Shown: piece by piece, positions 1 to 7,658 of the stretch
Position numbering within the stretch: position 1 is the stretch's first letter
How the letters are laid out: each line of letters opens with the position of its first letter
DNA from: Cellvibrionales bacterium
GTDB taxonomy: Bacteria > Pseudomonadota > Gammaproteobacteria > Pseudomonadales > UBA7239
Direction of reading: 5' to 3'
Length of the DNA stretch: 64,000 bases
Assembly (NCBI GenBank): GCA_016713115.1
Contig: JADJPU010000001.1
Span: 2,294,001 to 2,358,000, forward strand
The notes under the pieces: model-generated
Told to the model about the DNA's origin: nothing
The model's database searches: none
What the model saw: only the letters and a program-made list of their open reading frames with translations
Position numbers and translations under genes: made by a program

Positions 1-2
1 TG

Positions 3-134
3 GATACTTTTGCAGACGCTGTGATGAGTATTGAATATTTTCTTGAGGCTTATATTGCCGTTCATAAGCAAGATCACTCTATACTGGAAATTGCCGAAGA
101 ATGTGTTGGTGCCTTAGGATTTCCGGTTAACTAA
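3..134 (+). CDS. C-terminal end of a cut-off gene, possibly an Hpt/FimL/ChpA-like protein
   Basis: An open frame enters from the left edge and stops with TAA at 132-134, giving the last 43 residues of a protein. The end contains ADAVMSIEYFLEA and, about 25 residues on, AEECVGALGFPVN. This acidic helical pattern recalls the Hpt-like modules of type IV pilus chemotaxis proteins (ChpA N-terminus, FimL). That is recollection of a family pattern, not an alignment, and the piece is too short to be sure. A full-length ChpA would end in a receiver domain, so if the family is right this would be a shorter relative. The next gene starts 25 bases downstream on the same strand, so the two may be cotranscribed. 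Confidence 0.45.
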   Translation, partial: DTFADAVMSIEYFLEAYIAVHKQDHSILEIAEECVGALGFPVN

Positions 135-159
135 TTGCGGCGTATTTAAGGAGTAAATT

Positions 160-813
160 ATGGTTTATCAGATAGTCGCTGTTCTTCTTTTCGTTGTCTC
201 GGCTGCAGCTGTTTTTTTTTCCATAAAGTTATTAGGCAATAAGAAATGGATAATTGGTTTTATCCGCGGCTGCGTAGGATTGTTGTTAGCAGCGACAGCA
301 GGATTTATGGCATTGGCTGGAGCGGATGTTTTTAGCTACAACACGGCTACCAGCGACACCAATGTGATAGCTACTGTCAGTTTCCGTAAAAAAGATGCCA
401 ATAACTATATTGTTGAACTACAAGAGCCGTCCGGCTCATTTTATAGCCGCGAAGTTGAAGGGCAGCAATGGCAACTAACGGCAAGAAGTTTTTCATGGCC
501 GCCATTGCTTGCTTTTGTTGGCTTACGCTCTGGTTATCAGTTGCAAAATATTTCTGGTCGTTTCATTGAGCTGCAGCTAGATAAAATGGTTGGGCAGAAA
601 CAACCTGAGGCTTTAGTTTCGGCGGGCATATTTGATACATGGAGCTTTCTAAATAATTACCCCTATGTGTTGCCTATTGTTACTGCTCATACGGCAACGC
701 TAGGCTTTGCACCAATAGCTGATGGTGCAATCTATGAGGTGGTGTCTGCCGGTCAGAATTTGTCTGCCAATCCGGTAAACGATGCGGCTAAAAACGCCAT
801 GAAAAGCTGGTAA
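160..813 (+). CDS. Conserved inner-membrane protein of unknown function
   Basis: The protein has 217 residues. Two hydrophobic helices lie at about residues 3-24 and 31-54, followed by a mostly polar domain of about 160 residues. That domain should be beta-rich and lie on one face of the membrane. The stretch EVEGQQWQLTARSFSWPPLLAFVG and then a YQLQNISGRF motif resemble a small family often labelled multidrug transporter in pseudomonads. Nothing here looks like a transporter and I assign no function. ATG is preceded by AAGGAG at 148-153, a good ribosome site. sohB begins 17 bases after its stop, so the pair is probably one operon. Confidence 0.7.
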   Translation: MVYQIVAVLLFVVSAAAVFFSIKLLGNKKWIIGFIRGCVGLLLAATAGFMALAGADVFSYNTATSDTNVIATVSFRKKDANNYIVELQEPSGSFYSREVEGQQWQLTARSFSWPPLLAFVGLRSGYQLQNISGRFIELQLDKMVGQKQPEALVSAGIFDTWSFLNNYPYVLPIVTAHTATLGFAPIADGAIYEVVSAGQNLSANPVNDAAKNAMKSW

Positions 814-830
814 TTGACTCTTGGGGTTTT

Positions 831-1894
831 ATGGATTTTTTGTTTGAGTACGGCATTTTTTTAGCAAAGACTGTCACTATTGTGGCAGCTATAGGTTTTC
901 TACTAGTTACCTTAACCTCTACCACACAGCGCCTAAAAAAAATGGAGAAGCAGGGCTATGTGGAAATTAAAAGCCTTAATGAAAAATATGAGGATATTTC
1001 CCATGCCATGCAGGCGGCCATCCTCTCAGAGGCAGATTATGAGGCGACAGAAAAAGCAGAAAAGAAAGCCAATAAAATCAAGCTGAAAGCTGAAAAAGCC
1101 AAACACAAAAAAGGCCAAGAAAACGCCGTGCGTAAGCCGCGTTTGTTTGTGATGGATTTTTTGGGCGATATCAAGGCATCTGATGCGGAAATGCTATCTG
1201 AGAAAATCACCGCGGTTTTGACGCAGGCAAAACCAGAAGACGAGGTGGTACTTCGGTTAGAAAGTTCAGGTGGTATGGTGCACTCCTATGGCTTCGCTGC
1301 TTCGCAACTGCAACGCATTCGTGATAGATCTATCCCTTTGACAGTTTGTGTTGATAAGGTTGCTGCCAGTGGTGGTTACATGATGGCATGTATTGGTAGC
1401 CAGATTTTCTCGGCGCCGTTTGCTGTTATTGGCTCTATTGGCGTGGTAGCGCAGATCCCTAATTTTAATCGTCTGTTGAAGAAGCACGATGTAGATTATG
1501 AGGTGCTGACAGCGGGTGAATATAAGCGCACGCTGACTATGCTGGGTGAGAACACGGAAAAGGGCCGAGAGAAATTCCAGCAAGAAATTCAAGAAACACA
1601 TGATTTATTTAAGGATTTTGTTGCAGCTTCTAGACCTGATCTCAATATGGATATTGTGGCAACTGGTGAGACTTGGTTTGGTAAAAAGCAGTTGATCTGG
1701 GCCTTGCTGATAAAATTTTAACCAGTGAAGAGTATATTTTTTCACGCCATCCAGATGCGGATATCTATCATATTGGCTGGATTGAAAAGCATAGTATTGC
1801 TGAACGCTTGGGTTTTGCAGCTGAAGCGTCAATTGAGCGTGTCTTAAAACGCGCATTGTCGGAAGTGAAAAATCGCAAAATTTTTCTGCAGTAG
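831..1894 (+). CDS. sohB: SohB-type inner-membrane serine peptidase (S49), frameshifted as sequenced
   Basis: SohB is a membrane-anchored relative of signal-peptide peptidase SppA, with its catalytic domain facing the periplasm. A hydrophobic anchor (about residues 6-28) and a charged Lys/Glu-rich linker (about 70-100) precede the S49 domain. The nucleophile is Ser180 in VAASGGYMMA and the general base is Lys232 in GEYKRT, giving the Ser-Lys dyad of the family. The frame opened at 831 stops early at 1721. The next 66 codons of SohB (DLGLADKILTSEEY...) continue in the -1 frame to a TAG at 1892-1894. The break lies in the A-run 1683-1687, which has five A where six would restore GKKAVDLG. Corrected length is about 354 residues, normal for SohB. 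Confidence 0.85.
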
Positions 1895-1927
1895 CATTTC
1901 CCTGATACATTTTTGGTGACGGTATTT

Positions 1928-3370
1928 ATGAAGCAATTAAGTGGCTTGGACGCGCTTTTCCTGCATGCAGAAATGCATGGGATGCCAATGCATATGTCCA
2001 TGTTGGCTATCTACGATCCATCATCAAAAAGTGAAGGTGTGGAATTTAAAGACATTATTCGCCTGTTTGAAGCTAGAACGCAGGGCGACTTATCTTTGTT
2101 GCGCTGTAAGTTAATGGAAGTGCTGTTCAATGTGGATCAGCCGTATTGGGTGGAAGACCAGCACTTTGATCTTGTCTACCATGTCCGTCATATCGCCTTG
2201 CCTAAGCCGTGTAATTGGCAAAAACTGTGCTCCATGGTTGCTAACTTGCACGCACAACCATTAAATCGCAATCGCCCGCTTTGGGAGGTGCATGTCATTG
2301 ATGGTTTGGATCAGATTGAAGGTATTCCAGCGGGTTGTTTTGCTGTGTTATTTAAAATTCATCACGCCCTGATGGATGGAAAAACAGCTATGGAAGTATT
2401 CAACAGCCTGCATAAAGTAATGAACGAAGGCTCTCATCATTTAAAGGCGGTGGAGGCTGACTTTGATCGATTTGTTGAATACGAATCTGATGTGCGGTTA
2501 CCAAAAATATTGGCTAGCGCCGCGCTGAATAATATCTATAAAACTGGGAATATTATTCGCATGGTTGGGCGTGCTTTGGGGATGTATAGCTCCATCATGC
2601 GCGGCATAGAGTCGCGTGAAATAAAGCAGCTTCACAAAAATAAAACGCGATTTAATGGTGTTGTTTCACCGCGACGAGTTGTAGATCGCGTCAATATTCC
2701 CTTGGGGGATATTCATAAAATTCGAAAAAAAGTTGATGGCGCAACCGTTACTGATGTCGCGCTGAGTGTGATTGGTGGAGGATTACGCCGGTATTTGCAG
2801 GCTAAAGCGGAAATGCCAGAAGATTCTCTGGTTGCCGCTGTTCCATTGAGTGTAAAGAAAACAGAAGAAAGTGAGTTGGTTGCTGGCAATGAAAAAATCA
2901 GCTTGGCAAATGTGGCTTTGCGTACTGATGTTAAGGATCCGCTAGAGCGCTTAAAAAAAGTTCGCAAAGAATCACAAGCTGGCAGAGCTTATGCCAATGC
3001 CGTAGGCAAGAATTTGGTATCCGATGCTATGGGGTGCATGTACCCAGGTTTAGTGGCTTGGGGGGTAAAAACTGCGGTTGAATCAGGTGTTTTAGATAAA
3101 TTCCCTCCAGCGAGTAACACCATTATTGCTAACCTCGCTGGCTCTACTGAGCCGTTGTATTTTTGCGGAGCGAAAATGGTGGATGCCTTTGGTATGGCAC
3201 CTTTAATGCCCAATACGGGGTTGTTTCACACCATGTCGAGTACATGGCAATCTTTAACAATTGCATTCACAGCCGACAGGCAAAAAATGGAAGATCCTGC
3301 TTTTTACGCGCAATGCTTGCGAGAATCTTTCGATGAGTTGTATGCGGCCGCATTACCAGAAAAAGCTTAA
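1928..3370 (+). CDS. Wax ester synthase / acyl-CoA:diacylglycerol acyltransferase (WS/DGAT)
   Basis: This enzyme family esterifies fatty alcohols or diacylglycerol with acyl-CoA to make wax esters or triacylglycerol storage lipid. The protein begins MKQLSGLDALFLHAE, the standard WS/DGAT opening. It carries the active-site motif HHALMDG at residues 145-151 (HHxxxDG), followed by the PLWE segment typical of the N-terminal condensation-like domain. The C-terminal WS/DGAT domain follows, giving about 480 residues in all, the usual size. I chose the ATG at 1928, 33 bases after the sohB stop, over an in-frame TTG at 1913, because the family starts at MKQLSGLD and a GGTGAC sequence lies just upstream. 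The end overlaps the convergent hydrolase gene by 4 bases. Substrate preference cannot be read from sequence. Confidence 0.93.
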   Translation: MKQLSGLDALFLHAEMHGMPMHMSMLAIYDPSSKSEGVEFKDIIRLFEARTQGDLSLLRCKLMEVLFNVDQPYWVEDQHFDLVYHVRHIALPKPCNWQKLCSMVANLHAQPLNRNRPLWEVHVIDGLDQIEGIPAGCFAVLFKIHHALMDGKTAMEVFNSLHKVMNEGSHHLKAVEADFDRFVEYESDVRLPKILASAALNNIYKTGNIIRMVGRALGMYSSIMRGIESREIKQLHKNKTRFNGVVSPRRVVDRVNIPLGDIHKIRKKVDGATVTDVALSVIGGGLRRYLQAKAEMPEDSLVAAVPLSVKKTEESELVAGNEKISLANVALRTDVKDPLERLKKVRKESQAGRAYANAVGKNLVSDAMGCMYPGLVAWGVKTAVESGVLDKFPPASNTIIANLAGSTEPLYFCGAKMVDAFGMAPLMPNTGLFHTMSSTWQSLTIAFTADRQKMEDPAFYAQCLRESFDELYAAALPEKA

Positions 3371-4284
3371 GCAGTATCTTTATCGTGTAGATGTTTGGCA
3401 ATAAAAGCACCAATACGATTGATGGCAGTTTTGCCTTCAGGGATGAACATCGCCAGTGTTTGCCACACATGCGGCATGCCGTCCCAAAGTTCTAGTTCGC
3501 AAGGCACTCCAGCGGCACGATACTTCGCAGCTAGCCTGCGAGAATCATCCAACAATACCTCGTCTTTGCTCACTTGAATGAGTGTAGGGGGCAACCCTGT
3601 TGGATCTCCATAAAGCGGAGAGGCGTAAGGATCGCGCGTGGATGCGCCTGCTAAGTAATATTGCGCGCCTTCGGGTAGGCCGTCACCAGGAATTAGCGCA
3701 TCGCGTTTCAAATTGGTAATAACGGATTCGCCCGTAACAGCTAAATCAGTCCAAGGAGACATCGCCACTGTAGCTGCAGGCAATGGCAAACCGATGTCGC
3801 GAATTTTTAATACAGTGCCGTATGTAAGACCACCACCAGCGGAATCACCAGCGATCACAATGTTTTCAGGTTTGTAACCCTGATCAAGCAGCCAGCGATA
3901 GACTTTTATCGAGTCTTCTAAAGCAGCAGGGTAGGGATGTTCCGGCGCGAGTCGATAATCGGGGGCAATAACTCTGCATTTTGATGCAACAGATAAACGC
4001 CAAAGAATATCTTTATGTGTTGTGTGTGCAGAACAAAAAATGTAACCGCCGCCATGCAAATACAAAATTAATTTTTCAGGCTCTGCTCCCATTGCTTTAA
4101 CCCACAAGCAAGGAATGCCATCAATTCTTTCTGAACGAAAATCAATATCCGCGGGAGGCTTGGGCATGCGCCGTGAAGAGTTATTAACCAAACGACGCAG
4201 AGCAACATGATCCGTATTAGAGAACATGCGCTTTTTCAACACGCGCAACACCAGTTTGAATGCTGTGGCCTGATAGCTGCTCAT
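3367..4284 (-). CDS. Alpha/beta hydrolase of the hormone-sensitive lipase family
   Basis: A 305-residue carboxylesterase/lipase. HGGG (residues 77-80) forms the oxyanion hole and GDSAGGG (146-152) holds the nucleophile Ser148. A C-terminal KDEVLLDDS segment supplies the acid and GMPHVW the catalytic His. This motif set defines the HSL family (lipolytic family IV). No signal peptide is visible, so it should be cytoplasmic. It is convergent with the WS/DGAT gene, and the two stop codons overlap. A second hydrolase lies 16 bases upstream on the same strand. The setting suggests a role in turning over stored wax ester or triacylglycerol. That is inference from position, since HSL-family esterases are broadly promiscuous. 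Confidence 0.9.
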   Translation of the reverse strand: MSSYQATAFKLVLRVLKKRMFSNTDHVALRRLVNNSSRRMPKPPADIDFRSERIDGIPCLWVKAMGAEPEKLILYLHGGGYIFCSAHTTHKDILWRLSVASKCRVIAPDYRLAPEHPYPAALEDSIKVYRWLLDQGYKPENIVIAGDSAGGGLTYGTVLKIRDIGLPLPAATVAMSPWTDLAVTGESVITNLKRDALIPGDGLPEGAQYYLAGASTRDPYASPLYGDPTGLPPTLIQVSKDEVLLDDSRRLAAKYRAAGVPCELELWDGMPHVWQTLAMFIPEGKTAINRIGAFIAKHLHDKDTA

Positions 4285-4300
4285 AAAATAAATGCCCTAC

Positions 4301-5140
4301 TTAGGTGGTAGACGCGTTGTTTGATTGCGCTGCATTAGGGGTTGCTTTGTTATTAAAAGCGCGTAAAAACAAATAGCGATGCGCCCAATGAGAGTCGAAT
4401 GGTCGCCATTGGTTATCTGCTTGCGATAATCGTTCTGAGACTGCGTAATAAATCATTGGGTTGTGTGTCATGCCCGTGTGGCTGCCAATGACGCGTAAAT
4501 TTTCGGTGGAGTTGTCGGTTTGGTCCACACAGCAGCGCCATGCAGCAATGCCATCACTTTCGCTGTAGATCGAAGTTGAAGGAACCGGTGGGGGCGATTC
4601 CCAGATGGGCACGCCAGTGAATAATTCATCTTGGCTAGCATTGGGGTTTAATCGCTCATAAATTTTCAGTAAGGAGCTGGAAACTTCACCTACTTCGCTA
4701 GTCGTTTTTGGCTGCGCCAGATTAAAAGGGGACCCAAGAGTAATGACTTGGCGCACATAGTCTGGCAGGCGATGCGCAAGAATGCGTGCGTAAATACCAC
4801 CCATACTCCAACCGATCAGGCTAATTTTTTCCTGGTGCTGACCGTACATTTCGATAACGCGCTGTTCCAGTTTTTGATAGGTGCTATTGCGCAAACCTGA
4901 ATTTCTTCCCAAATCCCAGCCGTACGCATTGAAACCTTGCCGTTTTAAATAGCGGCGCATGATGTAGGTGCTGTTATCCGTCGCAAGAAAACCAGGGAGT
5001 ATTAATACAGGTTGCCCATTACCACGCGGGGCAAGCTTGCGTAATAAGGGGAGCGTTGGGAAAAGGGAAAGTGCTTCTACGGGAGCTCTCAGTTCCATCA
5101 AGGCGCTTGCGAGCGTCATTTTGTGCATTGGTTCAGCCAT
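4301..5140 (-). CDS. Alpha/beta hydrolase, triacylglycerol-lipase-like
   Basis: The protein has 279 residues and no clear export signal. LILPGFLATDNS (about 47-58) is the oxyanion-loop region, and GWSMGG (110-115) is the nucleophile elbow with Ser112. An ITLGSPF segment and a late SHTGMTHNP stretch are typical of lipase/PGAP1-like hydrolases, the His there being the likely third catalytic residue. It lies upstream of the HSL-type hydrolase with a 16-base gap, so the two probably share a transcript. Together with the WS/DGAT across the junction this makes a small lipid synthesis-and-breakdown group. The natural ester substrate is not known. Confidence 0.85.
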   Translation of the reverse strand: MAEPMHKMTLASALMELRAPVEALSLFPTLPLLRKLAPRGNGQPVLILPGFLATDNSTYIMRRYLKRQGFNAYGWDLGRNSGLRNSTYQKLEQRVIEMYGQHQEKISLIGWSMGGIYARILAHRLPDYVRQVITLGSPFNLAQPKTTSEVGEVSSSLLKIYERLNPNASQDELFTGVPIWESPPPVPSTSIYSESDGIAAWRCCVDQTDNSTENLRVIGSHTGMTHNPMIYYAVSERLSQADNQWRPFDSHWAHRYLFLRAFNNKATPNAAQSNNASTT

Positions 5141-5241
5141 AGGTTCTACATCTTACTCAGTAATGGTGTAGGTAAGGTTTTCTATTTTTAACATTTAGTG
5201 CATCAAACCTTGAGAGAATACTACATATTGTGTGAATCATG

Positions 5242-6246
5242 CTATTTCTCCACGGTTGGCGTGTTCTTTCGCTTGCGGACGGAAGGAGCGGGTGGACGAG
5301 TCATTTCATGGTAGATCCGAAGTCTAGCTGTATACGGTTCGGCAATTTGTGTGCGGGCACTGCGTAATAACTGCCCAATGTCTTTTAGGGTATCTACACA
5401 GGCGTCGTAGTTATTAAGTAGACAGTCCACGGTAACGCTACCGTAATCTCCAATATTGGTTGAACGCGCTTGCCATAGCTTGCGGCAAGCAGCCATATTA
5501 CCGGCGTAGGCTTGTTTGAAATGCAGAGAGATGGTCTTTGCCATGGCGTTGCCGAAGCGAGAAAAAACCCCAAAATTTTCCATGGCGGCTCCTAAGCCGA
5601 CTAACTCGGCCATGGCGACATCCTCTGCGGCACGCTCCATGACGCGATTGACAGCCTCGAGCAAATGTACATAGCGCTGTTCTATGGTGCTACCGAATAG
5701 AGGGTCTGCGTCAGGCTGGATGTCTTGGATGATGTCAGCCCAATCTTCTGCAGAGAGAGATTCCAACACCAAAGGAAAGACCTGGCTCTCCTCGTAGTCC
5801 ATGTGTTTCCTCATGCTCGCAATGTAGTCTTCACAGCGTAAGTGGAGCATTTTCTGATTGTCTTTTGAAAGCTCAAGCTGCGCTTCATTGATACTTCGAA
5901 CCAGTGCTTCAGATTTTTTACTGATAGTCTCGTGATCCATTAACAGCGTAACTGCTGCTGCTTTCTGCTCATCCCCACACTCAGATAATTTGCGATAGAT
6001 AATGTCTTCTTTGGCATGGTGCGAATGGTCTGCGTGATCCTGCATATAACTAGCTGTGTCATGCATCACAGTTAAGTCCGGCATTTCGCCTGCTTCAATC
6101 AATTCAAGCTGTTCTTGCAGTACATAGAGCAACCGAGAAATGTATTTATGCTCCTCATGCAAATGACGCATGACTTCCTGCGTGGTCAGCAAGCGTGAAG
6201 GTGAAGCTGGAGGTTGTAAGTTGGCTGCAATTTTCTTTTTGGGCAT
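5242..6246 (-). CDS. Hemerythrin-domain protein with a long helical C-terminal extension
   Basis: The protein has 334 residues. The N-terminal half (about 22-175) is an HHE/hemerythrin four-helix bundle. Its candidate di-iron ligands are in HEEHKY, HADHSHHAKED, MDHETI and MRKHMDYEE. The second half (about 185-315) is also predicted helical, with long amphipathic stretches and no metal motif, and it ends in a basic tail (PSVRKRKNT). The N-terminus is basic too (MPKKK). Stand-alone hemerythrins are about 130-180 residues, so the extension is unusual. It is transcribed away from the phasin gene with 193 bases between the start codons. A granule-associated or redox/oxygen-sensing role in PHA or lipid storage is suggested only by this position. 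Confidence 0.75.
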   Translation of the reverse strand: MPKKKIAANLQPPASPSRLLTTQEVMRHLHEEHKYISRLLYVLQEQLELIEAGEMPDLTVMHDTASYMQDHADHSHHAKEDIIYRKLSECGDEQKAAAVTLLMDHETISKKSEALVRSINEAQLELSKDNQKMLHLRCEDYIASMRKHMDYEESQVFPLVLESLSAEDWADIIQDIQPDADPLFGSTIEQRYVHLLEAVNRVMERAAEDVAMAELVGLGAAMENFGVFSRFGNAMAKTISLHFKQAYAGNMAACRKLWQARSTNIGDYGSVTVDCLLNNYDACVDTLKDIGQLLRSARTQIAEPYTARLRIYHEMTRPPAPSVRKRKNTPTVEK

Positions 6247-6439
6247 GGTTAGGTACTCATTGACGCAGTTTCAGTATACTCGAACGGTCTTATTTGGTGC
6301 ATGGTGAATGAGCTTCAAAAAAGTGAAACTTAGTATGTTTATTCTATTTTTTACCTCTAGGATGCAGGCCTGATTTAGGAATGGCTCACTGATTTAGCCT
6401 CCGGTCAAAACAGTAACCCACAGACAAACGGAGATATTT
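6247..6439. promoter_or_regulatory. Divergent intergenic region between hemerythrin-type gene and phasin gene
   Basis: These 193 bases separate two divergent start codons and so must hold both promoters. The centre (about 6310-6355) is A/T-rich. No convincing -35/-10 pair or sigma-54 element stands out. In pseudomonads PhaD binds upstream of the phasin gene, so an operator for the regulator at 7017 would be expected here, but I cannot point to a clear one. The phasin ribosome site GGAG lies at 6430-6433, 6 bases before its ATG. Confidence 0.5.
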
Positions 6440-6874
6440 ATGTCCAAGAAAATTCTGAAAGACGCTAAGGATGCAAACATTGCTGACAAAGCCAGTGAAG
6501 TGGCAAAAAGCATTTGGTTGGCAGGCTTGGGCGCATACGGCAAAGCTTTTGATGAAGCTGTAACCCAATATGGCAAAGTAAGCAAAGAAACCAGCAAAGT
6601 ATTTGATGACTTGGTTGAGCTCGGTCGTAAGTTGGATAGCGAAAGCCAAGCCAAGCTTTCAAATGCTAAAAACAAAACAACTGCAACAATCGAAGATCGC
6701 ATTAACAAAGTTCGTAGCAGCGTTAACATGAGCTCTCTGAACTTCGCTGGCGCTGACAACGCAAAAATTGATGAAGTTAATGCAAAGGTTGACGCTTTGT
6801 CAGACAAGTTGGATGCATTGTTGGACAGCATGGCTGTTGCAAAACCAAAAGCAGCTGCAGCAAAAGCCAAGTAA
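6440..6874 (+). CDS. Phasin, polyhydroxyalkanoate granule-associated protein (PhaI/PhaF type)
   Basis: Phasins coat intracellular PHA granules and control their size and number. The 144-residue protein has the family core ASEVAKSIWLAGLGAYGKAF at about residues 17-36. An amphipathic heptad-like region follows (QYGKVSKETSKVFDDLVELG), and the end is short and Ala/Lys-rich (VAKPKAAAAKAK). That tail is a much-reduced version of the Lys/Ala DNA-binding repeats of PhaF, so this is closer to PhaI in length. It has a good ribosome site and its own rho-independent terminator downstream. No PHA synthase is present in the window. The PhaD-like regulator follows after 142 bases. Confidence 0.93.
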   Translation: MSKKILKDAKDANIADKASEVAKSIWLAGLGAYGKAFDEAVTQYGKVSKETSKVFDDLVELGRKLDSESQAKLSNAKNKTTATIEDRINKVRSSVNMSSLNFAGADNAKIDEVNAKVDALSDKLDALLDSMAVAKPKAAAAKAK

Positions 6875-6930
6875 GTTTTCTTTTCTAGCCCTGGACAGAC
6901 AACCCTTCCTGTTTGTCTGATCCACTTTTG

Positions 6931-6965
6931 GCAAGGTTTCCGTCTCGGAGCCTTGCTTTTTTTTT
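6931..6965 (+). terminator. Rho-independent terminator after the phasin gene
   Basis: GCAAGG at 6931-6936 pairs with CCTTGC at 6951-6956, and an inner TCCG/CGGA helix extends the stem. A run of nine T (6957-6965) follows directly. It ends the phasin message before the TetR gene, so the abundant phasin can be expressed independently of its regulator. Confidence 0.85.
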
Positions 6966-7016
6966 ATGGATTTTCGATATTAGTCACCTGAGTTAACGAG
7001 AAGCAATAGGGTAGCC

Positions 7017-7658
7017 ATGAAAACGCGTGAGAAAATTCTGCAGGCCAGCCTTCTGCTGTTTAATGAAGAGGGTGAACCGAATGTCACCACCGTCGATATA
7101 GCCAACGAACTCGAAATTAGCCCAGGGAATCTCTATTACCACTTCAAGGGGAAAGAGGTCATTATTGACCTGCTGTTTTCTCGCTTTGAAGAAGGATTTA
7201 CTGAGATCCTTCATGCGCCTATCAAGAAGGAATTGAAGGTTGAGGATAGCTGGTATTACTTGCATGTGATTTTTGAAGAAATCTATCAATATCGCTTCAT
7301 CTATCACAATGTAAATGATCTTTTATTCAGATACCCAGTGCTGGGGAAGAAATTTCGGCGCTTGTTAAATCTGAAATATCAAACGGCTAAAACTGTTATT
7401 GCTTCTTTGCACGACGCCAATATTCTTGTCATGGATAAAAAGGATATCGATATCCTCGTCAGTAATGTTGTTATGACGGCAACATATTGGATCGCATATT
7501 CCATCTTGTGTGATGAAAAACAAAACGAAGAGATCATCATCAATAAAGGAGTATTTCAAATACTGTCACTTATCTCCCCATACCTTGGTAGCAGCAAAAA
7601 AGAGTTTCAGGATTTTTGCGGTAAGTATTACAACCAGATTTTTGGCAACCACGAGTGA
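7017..7658 (+). CDS. phaD: TetR-family regulator, PhaD-like
   Basis: A 213-residue TetR protein. The N-terminal helix-turn-helix covers about residues 1-50, with VDIANELEISPGNLYYHFKG as its recognition unit. A C-terminal ligand domain is rich in aromatic residues (SWYYLHVIFEEIYQYRFIYHN). This pattern and its place next to a phasin match PhaD, which in pseudomonads activates phasin and PHA synthase genes in response to a PHA-related metabolite. The identity is by family resemblance and context, so the symbol is tentative. Its stop codon overlaps the GTG start of the next gene (GTGA), implying translational coupling with the ABC1 kinase. Confidence 0.82.
   Translation: MKTREKILQASLLLFNEEGEPNVTTVDIANELEISPGNLYYHFKGKEVIIDLLFSRFEEGFTEILHAPIKKELKVEDSWYYLHVIFEEIYQYRFIYHNVNDLLFRYPVLGKKFRRLLNLKYQTAKTVIASLHDANILVMDKKDIDILVSNVVMTATYWIAYSILCDEKQNEEIIINKGVFQILSLISPYLGSSKKEFQDFCGKYYNQIFGNHE

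Noticed and set aside
6315..6345. Small palindrome AAGTGAAACTT as a PhaD operator
   Set aside because: Arms of only four bases are too short for a TetR-family operator and could occur by chance in A/T-rich DNA.
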